Shown here piece by piece: positions 49,694 to 58,300 of a stretch of DNA of 64,000 bases. A program made the position numbers and the translations under genes. The DNA is from Streptomyces sp. R41. GTDB taxonomy: Bacteria; Actinomycetota; Actinomycetes; Streptomycetales; Streptomycetaceae. Numbering within the stretch: position 1 is the stretch's first letter; the number at the start of each line of letters is the position of its first letter. Location of the stretch: positions 8,911,001 to 8,975,000 of the forward strand of contig NZ_CP163443.1 in NCBI RefSeq assembly GCF_041053055.1. The letters are read 5' to 3'. The notes under the pieces were generated by a model. That model saw only the letters and a list, made by a program, of their open reading frames with translations. It had not been told where the DNA came from and made no database searches.

Positions 49694-50563
49694 GTGGGCA
49701 CTCCCGAGCAGTCGACGACCCGCGGCCCGGAGGCGAGTTGGGCCGGCCGGGTGGGTGGCCTGGCCGGGTCGTGCCACCCCGGGCCTGTCGTGGCGGTCAC
49801 CGCCCTGATGGCCGCGCTCGCTGTCACCGCCGGCCAGAGCGCCGCGCGTTGTGTGCTGACCGGCGCCGCCGTGCTGACCGGGCAGTTGTCCGTCGGCTGG
49901 TGCAACGACGCGTTCGACGCGCGCCGGGACATCGCCGCGGGCCGCCGTGGCAAACCCGTCGTCGACGGCACGGTCGGCGTGACGGAGGTGTGGGTGGCCG
50001 CATATGCCGCACTGGCGCTGTGCGTGCCGCTCTCGCTCGCGTGTGGCCTGTGGGCGGGCGCCGTTCACCTGACCGGGGTGGCGGCCGCGTGGGCGTACGA
50101 CCTGCGGCTCAAGGCGACAGCATGGTCCTGGGCACCTTACGCGGTGGGCTTCGCCAGCCTCCCGGCGTTCGTCGCGCTGGGCCTGCCGGGGCAGCCATGG
50201 TCGGCCTGGTGGGTTGTCACCGCCGGGGCGTTACTGGGGGTCGGAGCCCATCTGGGCGATGTGCTGCCGGACATCCGCGGGGACCTGGCGACGGGCGTAC
50301 GGGGATGGCCGCACCGGCTGGGCCCGGACGGCACACGGCTGCTGCTGCCGGTACCGCTGGTGGCCGCGTCCGCGATTCTTGTGCTGGGGCCCGCCGGACC
50401 ACCCGGCAGGTGGGGAATTGCGGCGCTCGCGGTGGCCGCACTGATCGCTGTGGCGGGGACGGTGCTGGGCCGCCGCTGGGAGCGGTTGGCGTTCGCGGCA
50501 GCGGTCGCCGTGGCGGTGGTGGACGTGGCGTTGCTGCTGCTGCGCGGCACCGGGATCGCCTGA
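49694..50563 (+). CDS. UbiA-family prenyltransferase
   Basis: This 289-residue protein has eight or nine hydrophobic segments and both aspartate-rich motifs: NDAFDARRD at 71-79 and GDVLPDIRGD near 195. It would attach a prenyl chain from a diphosphate to an aromatic acceptor in the membrane. The GTG start has no clear ribosome site and may be leaderless. It is divergent from the type III PKS operon, 149 bp away, which suggests that the polyketide could be its acceptor. Confidence 0.86.
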   Translation: MGTPEQSTTRGPEASWAGRVGGLAGSCHPGPVVAVTALMAALAVTAGQSAARCVLTGAAVLTGQLSVGWCNDAFDARRDIAAGRRGKPVVDGTVGVTEVWVAAYAALALCVPLSLACGLWAGAVHLTGVAAAWAYDLRLKATAWSWAPYAVGFASLPAFVALGLPGQPWSAWWVVTAGALLGVGAHLGDVLPDIRGDLATGVRGWPHRLGPDGTRLLLPVPLVAASAILVLGPAGPPGRWGIAALAVAALIAVAGTVLGRRWERLAFAAAVAVAVVDVALLLLRGTGIA

Positions 50564-50807
50564 CCGTTCGACCTCGCACCGTACGAAACCCGCAGGCAGA
50601 AACGGGAGTTGCCGATCCCTGCTGCGGTTGCCGTCAGTTCGCGAGTGCTGTCCCCAGTCGTGACCTCGGCGCGGCCGATAAGGCTACCGTTTACCGCTTT
50701 GCTGGTCCACGCGCCAATGACGACCGAGCGACGATGCCACCGGCCGCCCGCACCACAACCTGCCGGTGACGGCGGACTGCGGTGCGTTGGAGTTCGGTCG
50801 CGGGTGG

Positions 50808-51524
50808 TCAGACGATCAGGCCGTTGAGGGGTTCGGTGCCGTCGATGAAGGTGCCGGCGAGGTCGGACAGGCGGCGGTTGTGGGCGCGGGCGTAGGCGCG
50901 CAGTGCGGCGAAGGCCTGTTCCATGTCGATGTCGAGGCGCTCGGCGAGTTTGCCCTTGGCTTGTTCAATCAGTACGCGGCTGCTCAGTGCGGTCTGCAGC
51001 TGTTCGTTGAGGAGGGTGCTGCGTTGGCTGGAGCGGAGTTGCAGGAGGCTGATGGTGGCGACGTCGGCCAGCGCCTGGGCGACGAGTGTGCCGACCGGGT
51101 CGAAGGGGCCGGCGTCGGAGCGGAAGAGATTCAGGGCGCCGACGACCTCGTCCCGCAGGCGCATCGGCACGGCCTGGACCGCCGCGAACCCACCGTGGTG
51201 GGCTTGCGCGGCGAAGCGCGGCCAGCGGTGGATCTCTGTGGTCACGTCGGGGACGGAGACCAGTGCGCCGGTGCGGAAGCACTCCAGGCAGGGTCCTTCG
51301 TCGTGCTGGAGCTCGAAGAGCTCCAGCAGGCGCACCTGTTCGCTGGAGGCGGCCATCACCCGGAGTTCGCCGTTCCGGTCGGCGAGCAGTACCCCGGCCG
51401 CACTCACACCGAGCATTCCCACGCAGCGGTCGGTCAGCAGGCACAGGAAGTCCATCAGGTCGAAGTCGGCGACCAGGTTGTCGGCCAGTTCGACGAATGT
51501 CTTGGAAAGGAGCTGCTGATCCAT
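50808..51524 (-). CDS. GAF-ANTAR regulatory protein
   Basis: This 238-residue soluble protein has a GAF sensor domain (about 25-160, VSAAGVLLADRNGELRVMAASSEQ, HDEGPCLECFRTGALVSVPDV) and a C-terminal ANTAR domain (about 170-230, LQTALSSRVLIEQAKGKLAERLDIDMEQAFAALRAYARAHN) that binds paired RNA hexaloops to block termination. The start was taken at ATG 51524. Actinobacterial GAF-ANTAR proteins act in stress or nutrient responses. It lies upstream of no enzyme gene here, so its targets are unknown. Confidence 0.9.
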   Translation of the reverse strand: MDQQLLSKTFVELADNLVADFDLMDFLCLLTDRCVGMLGVSAAGVLLADRNGELRVMAASSEQVRLLELFELQHDEGPCLECFRTGALVSVPDVTTEIHRWPRFAAQAHHGGFAAVQAVPMRLRDEVVGALNLFRSDAGPFDPVGTLVAQALADVATISLLQLRSSQRSTLLNEQLQTALSSRVLIEQAKGKLAERLDIDMEQAFAALRAYARAHNRRLSDLAGTFIDGTEPLNGLIV

Positions 51525-51849
51525 CGTGCGCACCTTCGCGTGGGGACTGGTTTGCGCCGGGGAAGGCGGGATGTGCCATCAGGTGTCATCGTTGCTCTGA
51601 TCCCGGTTCGTGTCCGTAGGGAAGCGGAGGCGACGGGCGATCACGTCGCCAGCGATCATGCCTCCGTCGTGCGGCTCGCCGGCCCCCGTGCCGAGCAGGA
51701 CCGGGGCAGCGAAATCGGCATCGGTCTGCAGGCCGGGCGTCAGCCTCTGGATCCCGGCCGACCAGCCCCCAGCCCTCACAGGGCGTACCTGCCGCCCGCC
51801 GCTCATCCACTGGTCCTCACGTGCGTGCCTCCTCCTGGTCCTGCTGCGG
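51525..51849. other. Intergenic DNA between the GNAT and GAF-ANTAR genes
   Basis: Open frames here are out of frame with the GNAT gene and show no motifs. I see no gene and no clear terminator. Confidence 0.4.
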
Positions 51850-52506
51850 TCACTGAATCCGTGCATGGTGCGCGAGGTCGCCCGGCTCCGTCGCCGTCCG
51901 CTCTCCGAGGGGGAGGACCAGGGCGCGTAGCACCGTAGGGCCCGGTGACCTGTAGACCACGCCGATGTCGCGCCATCCCCGTGACCGGAACCCGGCACAG
52001 GCCGCGCGATGGGTCCGGTCCACCAGGGCCGCGCCGAGCAGAGTCCGGTGGTCGCCGAGCAGTTGCTCCTGCAGAGTGTCGGCCAGGCCGTGGTGCCGCT
52101 CGGAGGGGCGGACCACGATCCCGCTGATGGCGAAGACCTGTCCGGACGTGGTGAGCTGCTCGACGTCTTGCGGGAGTGGTCCGCGCAGTCCGTTCCACCA
52201 GGAGCCGTCACGCGGCACGGGGAATCCGAACGCGCACCCCACCAAGTCCGGTGCCTGCGCGGTCAGCATGGCGAATCCCGGTCGCCAGGTGTCACGTGTG
52301 AGACGGCGCAGGAAGTCCTTCCGGCCGCGGTGTTCCCCACCGGGCGCTGTGGCGCGGGACTCCGCGTACAGGTCCGCCAGGTCCTCCCGCATGTCCTCGG
52401 TCTGCCAGCGGTTGAGCCGGCGCAGGTTCAGGGGCGCCTTGCGCGTGGCGGGCGGCCGGTGGTCTGCGCGTTTCCGCGGTCGGCTCGGCCCGGGTGGGGC
52501 CGTCAC
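51850..52506 (-). CDS. GNAT-like acetyltransferase
   Basis: This 218-residue protein is read from a GTG that overlaps the STAS gene stop (GTGA). A basic Pro/Arg N-terminus (about 1-40) precedes a GNAT-type core: FAISGIVVRPSERHHGLADTLQEQLLGDHRTLLGAALVD, containing the V.P..R..G.. acetyl-CoA loop. The first 35 residues may be non-conserved. Together with STAS and GAF-ANTAR it looks like a stress-response group; substrate unknown. Confidence 0.72.
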   Translation of the reverse strand: MTAPPGPSRPRKRADHRPPATRKAPLNLRRLNRWQTEDMREDLADLYAESRATAPGGEHRGRKDFLRRLTRDTWRPGFAMLTAQAPDLVGCAFGFPVPRDGSWWNGLRGPLPQDVEQLTTSGQVFAISGIVVRPSERHHGLADTLQEQLLGDHRTLLGAALVDRTHRAACAGFRSRGWRDIGVVYRSPGPTVLRALVLPLGERTATEPGDLAHHARIQ

Positions 52507-52922
52507 AGCACACCGCCCGGGAGAGCAGGCATGGGTGGTGGGAGCCGGTGCGTGGCCTGGTGCATGGGAGAGGGGGGCGGCCGGCTCCCGGCGAGGGCGT
52601 CCGGGAGGCTGAGGAAGAGGGAGCTGGAGCCGGTGAGGGTGACGAGTCGTTCCAACGCCGGGCTGGGGTGGTGCAGTTGGAGGGATCCTCCGGCCGCGGT
52701 TGTGTGCGACAAGGCGTAGAGGAAGGCGTTGAGGCCGCTGCAGTCGCAGAAGGTCACGGCGGTGACGTCGACGTCGATGGCGTGGATGCCGTCGCGCAGG
52801 CATCGCTCCAGGGACGCGTGCACCAGGGGCGCCGAATTCAGGTCAATCTCACCGGTCAGGGTGACCAGCGCCCGGTTGCCGGTGTCGTGCCGGTAGACGT
52901 TCAGGGTGGGTGGGCTGCTCAT
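52503..52922 (-). CDS. STAS-domain anti-sigma factor antagonist
   Basis: This 139-residue protein has the STAS fold (VTLTGEIDLNSAPLVHASLERCL) and the phosphorylatable Ser62 in FCDCSGLNAFLYA. It is a SpoIIAA/RsbV-type antagonist that releases a sigma factor when unphosphorylated. The last 30 residues are Pro/His-rich and outside the domain. It is coupled to the GNAT gene downstream. The cognate anti-sigma kinase is not in the window. Confidence 0.86.
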   Translation of the reverse strand: MSSPPTLNVYRHDTGNRALVTLTGEIDLNSAPLVHASLERCLRDGIHAIDVDVTAVTFCDCSGLNAFLYALSHTTAAGGSLQLHHPSPALERLVTLTGSSSLFLSLPDALAGSRPPPSPMHQATHRLPPPMPALPGGVL

Positions 52923-53408
52923 GGGCGGGGTGCCTCGGTTCACGAGACCGTGCCGGGCTCCCGGTACGGTCGTACTGTCGGGCGGGCAGGTGAATGACCG
53001 ATCCAGCAGCCGGTGTTCCGGGGCATTGGACCCAGCCGGTTCCCTCGGGGATGCGCGGGGCGAGGGGACGAGTGATCCGCTCTCCGCAGGCATGTGCGCC
53101 AAGCAGTGGTGGCCCGCCGGGGTCTGGGACGTCCGTGCCCAGCGTAGTCGTGAGGACGGTCCCGCGGTCGGCCTGGGAGAGGGGTACCACGATGTTTACA
53201 CGGCGGTGATGGGGCGGCTCCGATGCCGTCCCGCCCTGCCGTACTCGACAGCTGCCGGCCAAGCGGTACGACCGCCTGGTCACGCCCTCTCCCTCCGGAG
53301 CCCGGCCGCAGGCGCACTGTTCGCACGGCCGGGGGGCGGCACTAGGCTGCCTGGTGAGGCCCGAGCCCCCGGCAGCAGCTCAGTTGCTCTGCTCCAGGGA
53401 GGCGCGCG
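52923..53408. other. Intergenic region upstream of the desaturase locus
   Basis: This gap is divergent between the STAS gene and the small 53409 frame. No gene motif was recognised; it should hold promoters for both directions. Confidence 0.4.
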
Positions 53409-53546
53409 GTGCACGCAGGTCTCGACATCAGCGATGCGCCGACGACGTGTCGGGCCCGCCTTGCGGACTGGTTCCCCCTGGAGGTCGCGTACGCGGCCTG
53501 CGTACCGGCGAACTTCACGCCCAGCCACGCAAGGAGTCCCCTGTGA
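53409..53546 (+). CDS. Small 45-residue frame coupled to the desaturase start
   Basis: GTG follows AGGGAGG with ideal spacing, and the TGA overlaps the GTG start of the desaturase gene (GTGA). The product begins MHAGLDISDAPTTCRARLA. I recognise no family. It could be a leader that couples translation, or the end of a decayed gene. Confidence 0.45.
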   Translation: MHAGLDISDAPTTCRARLADWFPLEVAYAACVPANFTPSHARSPL

Positions 53547-54184
53547 CCGCTACTGCTCCCGCGCCTGCCGAAGCCACCCTCGCCGAGGAGTTCGGCAAGG
53601 AACTCGACCGGATCCGCTCCGAGATCATCGCCACCCGCGGCGCCGACGACGCGCGCTACATCCATGCCGTGATCGCCACCCAGCGCGGTCTGGAAGCGGG
53701 CGGCCGTCTCGCGCTCGCCGTCTCGCTGTTTCCGCCTGCCTGGGCGGCGGGCACGGCCATGCTTTCCCTCGCCAAGATCCTGGAGAACATGGAGCTGGGC
53801 CACAACATCCTGCACGGTCAGTGGGACTGGATGGGCGACCCGGCCATCCACTCCACGACCTGGGAGTGGGATTTCCTCACGTCCGCCGAGGCCTGGAAGC
53901 ACACCCACAACCACCTGCACCACACGTACACCAACGTCGTGGACCTCGACCGCGACCTCGGGTACGTCGTCTTCCGGATGAGCGCCGAGCAGGCCTGGCG
54001 TCCGCGCCATCTGGCCCAGCCGTTCTACAACTTCCTCCTCGCTCCGCTCTTCGAGTGGGGCATCGCGCTGTACGACCTGGAGCCCGGTGCCGTCGCCGCC
54101 GGTCGCAAGTCGTGGCGTTCCTTCCTGGACGACGTGAGCGGGTTTCTTGCCAAGGCCGCCCGTCAGCTCGCCAAGGACTATTAG
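53543..54184 (+). pseudogene. Fatty-acid desaturase, C-terminally broken
   Basis: This is a 213-residue N-terminal part of a membrane acyl desaturase (usual length about 350-380). It has the first and second His boxes, GHNILHGQWDWM and HTHNHLHHTYTN, for the di-iron centre, but the third box is missing. After KDY the sequence runs into TAG and the end of an IS701-type fragment. A 26-codon piece of the missing part survives at 54502-54579. AAGGAG precedes the GTG start. Confidence 0.85.
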
Positions 54185-54501
54185 GACTCCGTTAGGTAGT
54201 TCTGGCTCTTGGGTTTGGGCTGGTAGTAGATGTTCGGGGCAGGGGGCGGTGGCAGGTGGTGCAGGTGCCGGTCCAGCAGTTCAGCAGGTCCTGGATGGCG
54301 TCGAGGATCTGGTAGAGGGTGAGTCCGCTGTATCGGCTTTTGGGGCCAGGCGCTGTTCGGTGAGGAATGCGTGGGCGGCGGTGACCAAGGTGACGTGGTG
54401 ATGCCAGCCGGCCCAGGAACGTCCCTCGAAGTGGTCCAGGCCCAGGCCGTGCTTGAGTTCCCGGTAGTCGTGCTCGATGCGCCAGCGGATCTTGGCCAGT
54501 C
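54185..54501 (-). mobile_element. IS701-type transposase, C-terminal fragment
   Basis: The minus strand reads AKIRWRIEHDYRELKHGLG, DHFEGRSWAGWHHHVTLV and TAAHAFLTEQRLAPK, then after a one-base shift GLTLYQILDAIQDLLNCWTG. These are the YREK-like and C-terminal blocks of IS4/IS701-type DDE transposases. GACTCCGTTAGGTAGT at the left edge, right after the desaturase break, is probably one terminal repeat. No complete element is present. Confidence 0.75.
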
Positions 54502-54579
54502 TTCTGCGGCCATTTCCCCGGAGACGTCCAGACCTTCACCGAGGAGCACATCGAGGGCGAGACCCGTGGCGAGTGGTAC
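54502..54579 (+). pseudogene. Detached desaturase fragment
   Basis: Twenty-six codons read FCGHFPGDVQTFTEEHIEGE and end TRGEWY, the block that normally lies about 45 residues after the second His box. It is on the same strand as the 5' part but separated from it by 317 bp of transposase sequence. Confidence 0.75.
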
Positions 54580-54585
54580 CCAGCC

Positions 54586-54672
54586 GGCCGCACCCGCAGT
54601 GCCACAAAGCGCGAGCGCATCGGCCCGCGGGAACCTTTGGCCGGGTGGGGTCTGATGCCGCCGGTGGTGGTG
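54586..54672 (-). mobile_element. IS701-type transposase, internal fragment
   Basis: The minus strand reads KGSRGPMRSRFVALRVRPAG, resembling the segment that precedes the C-terminal block of IS701-family transposases. It lies on the far side of the desaturase piece from the 54185-54501 fragment and borders the truncated jetB. Confidence 0.55.
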
Positions 54673-54683
54673 GCCGATAGAGT

Positions 54684-55307
54684 GCCGCCACGGACGCGCA
54701 GCGCAACCTGAAGCTGCGTCACTCTGTTCTGCGTCGCCTTTTCGATGACCCTGTGCTGTACCGGACGGACCTCACCGAGGACGAGCTGGCGTACGTCACC
54801 ACTCTGACCGGACGACAGATCCTGCGCCGGTCGGTCGAGCAGGCGGGCTTCCTCCTGGAAGAGAGAGCCGAGGGCTTCCTGGTCGTGGACCCGGATGGGA
54901 TCGCCACCGACGTCCGCTTCCCCGACGACACCTCCACGGCCCGGGTCGCCGCGCTGCTCCTCCTGGAGCCACTCTGCGCCGCCCCGGCCGGACTGCTGCC
55001 CGAACAGCTCGGCGAGGCAGGAGCGGATCTGCTGCGCCGCTTCCCGCGCTGGGCGAAGGCGTATCAGTCGGAGGACGGCGCGGCCCGGCTGGCCGACGAC
55101 GCGGTACGCGTCCTGTGCGATGTCGGCCTCGCCCGCAGGACCCGGGGCCGTGTCGTCGCGAGCCCGGCCGCCCACCGCTACCGCCTGACGGAGACGATGA
55201 GTCCGGATCCGGAGGCCAAGCGCGGACCCCAGCAGCACGCGAGCCCGCGCGAGACGGCAGGCGCCACGGCTCCCGCTGGTGTCACCGAAGAAGGAGACCA
55301 GCAGTGA
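54684..55307 (+). pseudogene. jetB: JetB (DUF2398/TIGR02678-type), N-terminally truncated
   Basis: The sequence reads DAQRNLKLRHSVLRRLFDDPVLYRTDLTEDELAYV and continues about 200 codons to the stop. This is the C-terminal half of type II Wadjet JetB proteins (normally about 380 residues). An in-frame TAG at 54678-54680 and transposase sequence lie immediately upstream, so the first half was removed with the IS event. A GTG at 54753 could start a fragment. The stop overlaps the jetC GTG (GTGA). No jetA is present. Confidence 0.78.
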
Positions 55308-58300
55308 GCGTGACCGAGCTTCCCCTTCCGCGGCGGCCGGAGTCCACCGAGCCGGCCGGGACACCGGCCTCTGCGACGCAGGCCGCCCCCGGTCGCTGGC
55401 AGCCGCACCGCGCGGGCATCCTCAACGTCTGGCGCTACTACGACGAGACCTTCACCTTCCACCAGAGACGTCTGCTGCTGCGCGGCCAGAACGGATCGGG
55501 CGAGTCCAAGGCCCTCGAACTCCTGCTGCCCTTCCTCTTCGACGCCAGCCTCCGCCCCAACCGCCTGTCCACCTTCGGCGGCTCGGAGCGCACCATGCAC
55601 TGGAACCTGTTGGGCGAAGGCGCCTCCGGCAAGACCCGTGTCGGGCACGTGTGGATGGAGTTCCGCCGCGTCGGCGACGACGGCACCGTGCGGTGGTTCG
55701 GCTGCGGGGCACGCCTGCAGGCGAGCGTGCACACCAGTGGGGTGCACGTCGACTACTTCACCACCGGCTCCCGGATCGCCCACCCCGACGGCGTGCGCCT
55801 CGTCAACGACGCGGAGCAGCCGCTGACCCGCGCCGCTCTCGTCGAGGTCCTCCGCGACCATGGCGACGTGCACGCCTCGGCCACCGATTACCGTACGGCC
55901 GTACGACGTGAACTCTTCGCCGGTATGGCGGAGCAGCGCTACGAGTCACTGCTGTCCGCCCTGCTTCAACTGCGCCAGCCCAAACTGTCCGAACGGCTCG
56001 ATCCGTCCCTGCTCTCCACCCTGCTGTCCCGCGCCCTGCCGCCCTTGGGCGAGGGCGAGATCGCCGAACTCGCCGAGGGTTTCGAACGACTGGACCGCCA
56101 GCGTGAGCATCTCAAGCGGCTCGACGACGAGGTGACCGCGGCCGAGACCGTCGCTTCCCGGCAGCGTGCCTACGCGCGACGGGTGCTGCGCGCCGGCTCC
56201 GCCGCACTGATCTCGGCGACCACCGAGATGGACAACCTCACCCGCGTGGCCCGCCAGAGCGCCGAAGAACTGGAACAGGCACTGGCACAACGCGAGTCGA
56301 CCCGGGCCAGGCGCGAGGAACAGGAGCTGCGTGCGCACGCCCTGGAGGAGACCGTCGAGGGCCTGCGCGAGAGTGACGCGTACAAGCAGGGTGAGGAACT
56401 CGACCGGCTCCGGCGCCGCACGGAGGACGTGACCGCCACCGCCGGACGGCAGCGCGCCAGGACCCAGGCCATTCAGGCCGCAGCGGAGAAGGATCAGGGG
56501 CACGCCGAGGAGGTTGCCGGGCGAGCCCGCGCACTCGACGAGCACGCGCGTGACATCGCCGAGGAGGCACACCGGTCGGCCCGGGCAGCGGGCATGGAAT
56601 CCATCCACCACGAGGTCAGGACGATCCTCGGCGCGGAACTTGAAGTCACAGTCCCTGGCGGCGGCACGGGGTGGGCGGGCGGCCGCCGGTCCGAGGACTC
56701 CGGTCCCACTGGCACGGAGGACGACAGCGGAGCCCGCCAGGCCCGGCGGCTGTTGCGCGGCGCGGTCACCGCGCGACGGCAGCAGGTCAGTCACATCACC
56801 GAGGCGATCGACGAGCACGATCGTGCCGTACGCGACCGGGGCGCCGCCGAGGACCTGCTGGACGAGGCCCGTACCCGACTCGCGGAGGCGATCGCCCGGC
56901 GCGACGAGGCATCCGCCGCCTGGGACGACGCTCTCGCCGTACAGGCGGAACGGCTGCTCGCCTGGGCCGAGGGCTGCACGGAACTGCGCATCGCTGATCC
57001 CGGCGATCTGGTCGCCAGGGCCGCGACCGAGGCCGAGGTGAGAGCGCTGGTCGAAGCAGTCGCGCGCCCGCTGGAACAGGAGATCGCCACGGCGGAGGCC
57101 ACTGTTCGAGCCGCCTGCCAGACCCTGCGAGACGAGCGGAGCCGACTTGAGGAGGGGGTGCGACGGCTCAGCGGCGAGACCGACCTTGCGCCCGCGCCCC
57201 CGCCCACCCGTACCGCCGTCCGCACGGCGACGGCGGGAGCACCGCTGTGGCGGCTGATCGCCTTCCACGAAGGTGTCCCGCTCACCGTTCAGGCCGCGGT
57301 GGAGGCGGCACTGGAGGTGTCGGGCCTCCTGGACGCCTGGGTCAGTCCCTACGACGGGGTCACGCTACCGGGACACGACACCCGCGCCGAGGCCGCCCTG
57401 GCCGTGCCCGCCCCGGGGCCCAGCCTGCTGGAGGTGCTGAGGCCAGAGGAGGACATCCCCGTCCCCGCCGCCACCGTGACCCGCGTGCTCGCCGGCATCG
57501 CGTACGGCACGGCGCTGCCCGGCGGTCACCCCGCGGCCGTATCCGCCGACGGCGGCTGGCGTCTCGCACTCGCCGCCGGGACGTGGAGCAAGCCGGAACC
57601 CGCATACATCGGCGCCCTCGCACGGCAGCGGTTCCGGCAACGCAGGATCGGTGAACTGGCCGAGCGCATCGGCGAGACGAACGCCTCCCTCGCCGCACTC
57701 GACGACCGGCTGCGCGGCCTCGGTGCCCGCCGCGCCCGGCTGGACGCCGACCGCGCCCACCCCGACTACCAGGAACTCGACGCCCGACGGCGGGACTGGG
57801 GCCGAGCCGAGGAGACGGTGGCCGCCCGGGACGACGCTGTGCGCGATGTCGCCGGCCGTCTCGCGCGGTGCGAGAGCAAGGTGACGGGCGCTCTGCGTGC
57901 GCTCACCCGCCGGGGCGCCGAACACGGGCTGCCCACCGACCGCGACCAGCTGCGTGAACTCTCCGTCGGCATCGACAGGTTCCGAGACACCGCCGACAAC
58001 TGGGTGGACGCCCGCCTCTCCGCGACCATCGCCGCCGACAGTGCCCGGCAGACGGCTGTCCAGGCAGACCGTTCACGTCGAGCCGCCGAGGAACAGGCCG
58101 AGGCCGCGGATGCCGTCGAAGCGGAGGCGGCGGGCCTGAAGGCGCGCCTGGAAGCGGTGGAGGCCACCGTCGGCGAGGACTACCGGCAGATCGTCGCCCG
58201 CGTCACCGAGGCACGGGCCGAACTGCGCCGCTGCCGTGATGAAGCCGGCCGGGCAGCCGATCTCCTGCTGGACCTGGAAGGGCATATCGGAGGACTGCGG

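Noticed and set aside
55946..57268. 440-codon minus-strand open frame inside jetC
   Set aside because: Antisense of the coiled-coil part of JetC; such long shadows are expected in high-GC genes.
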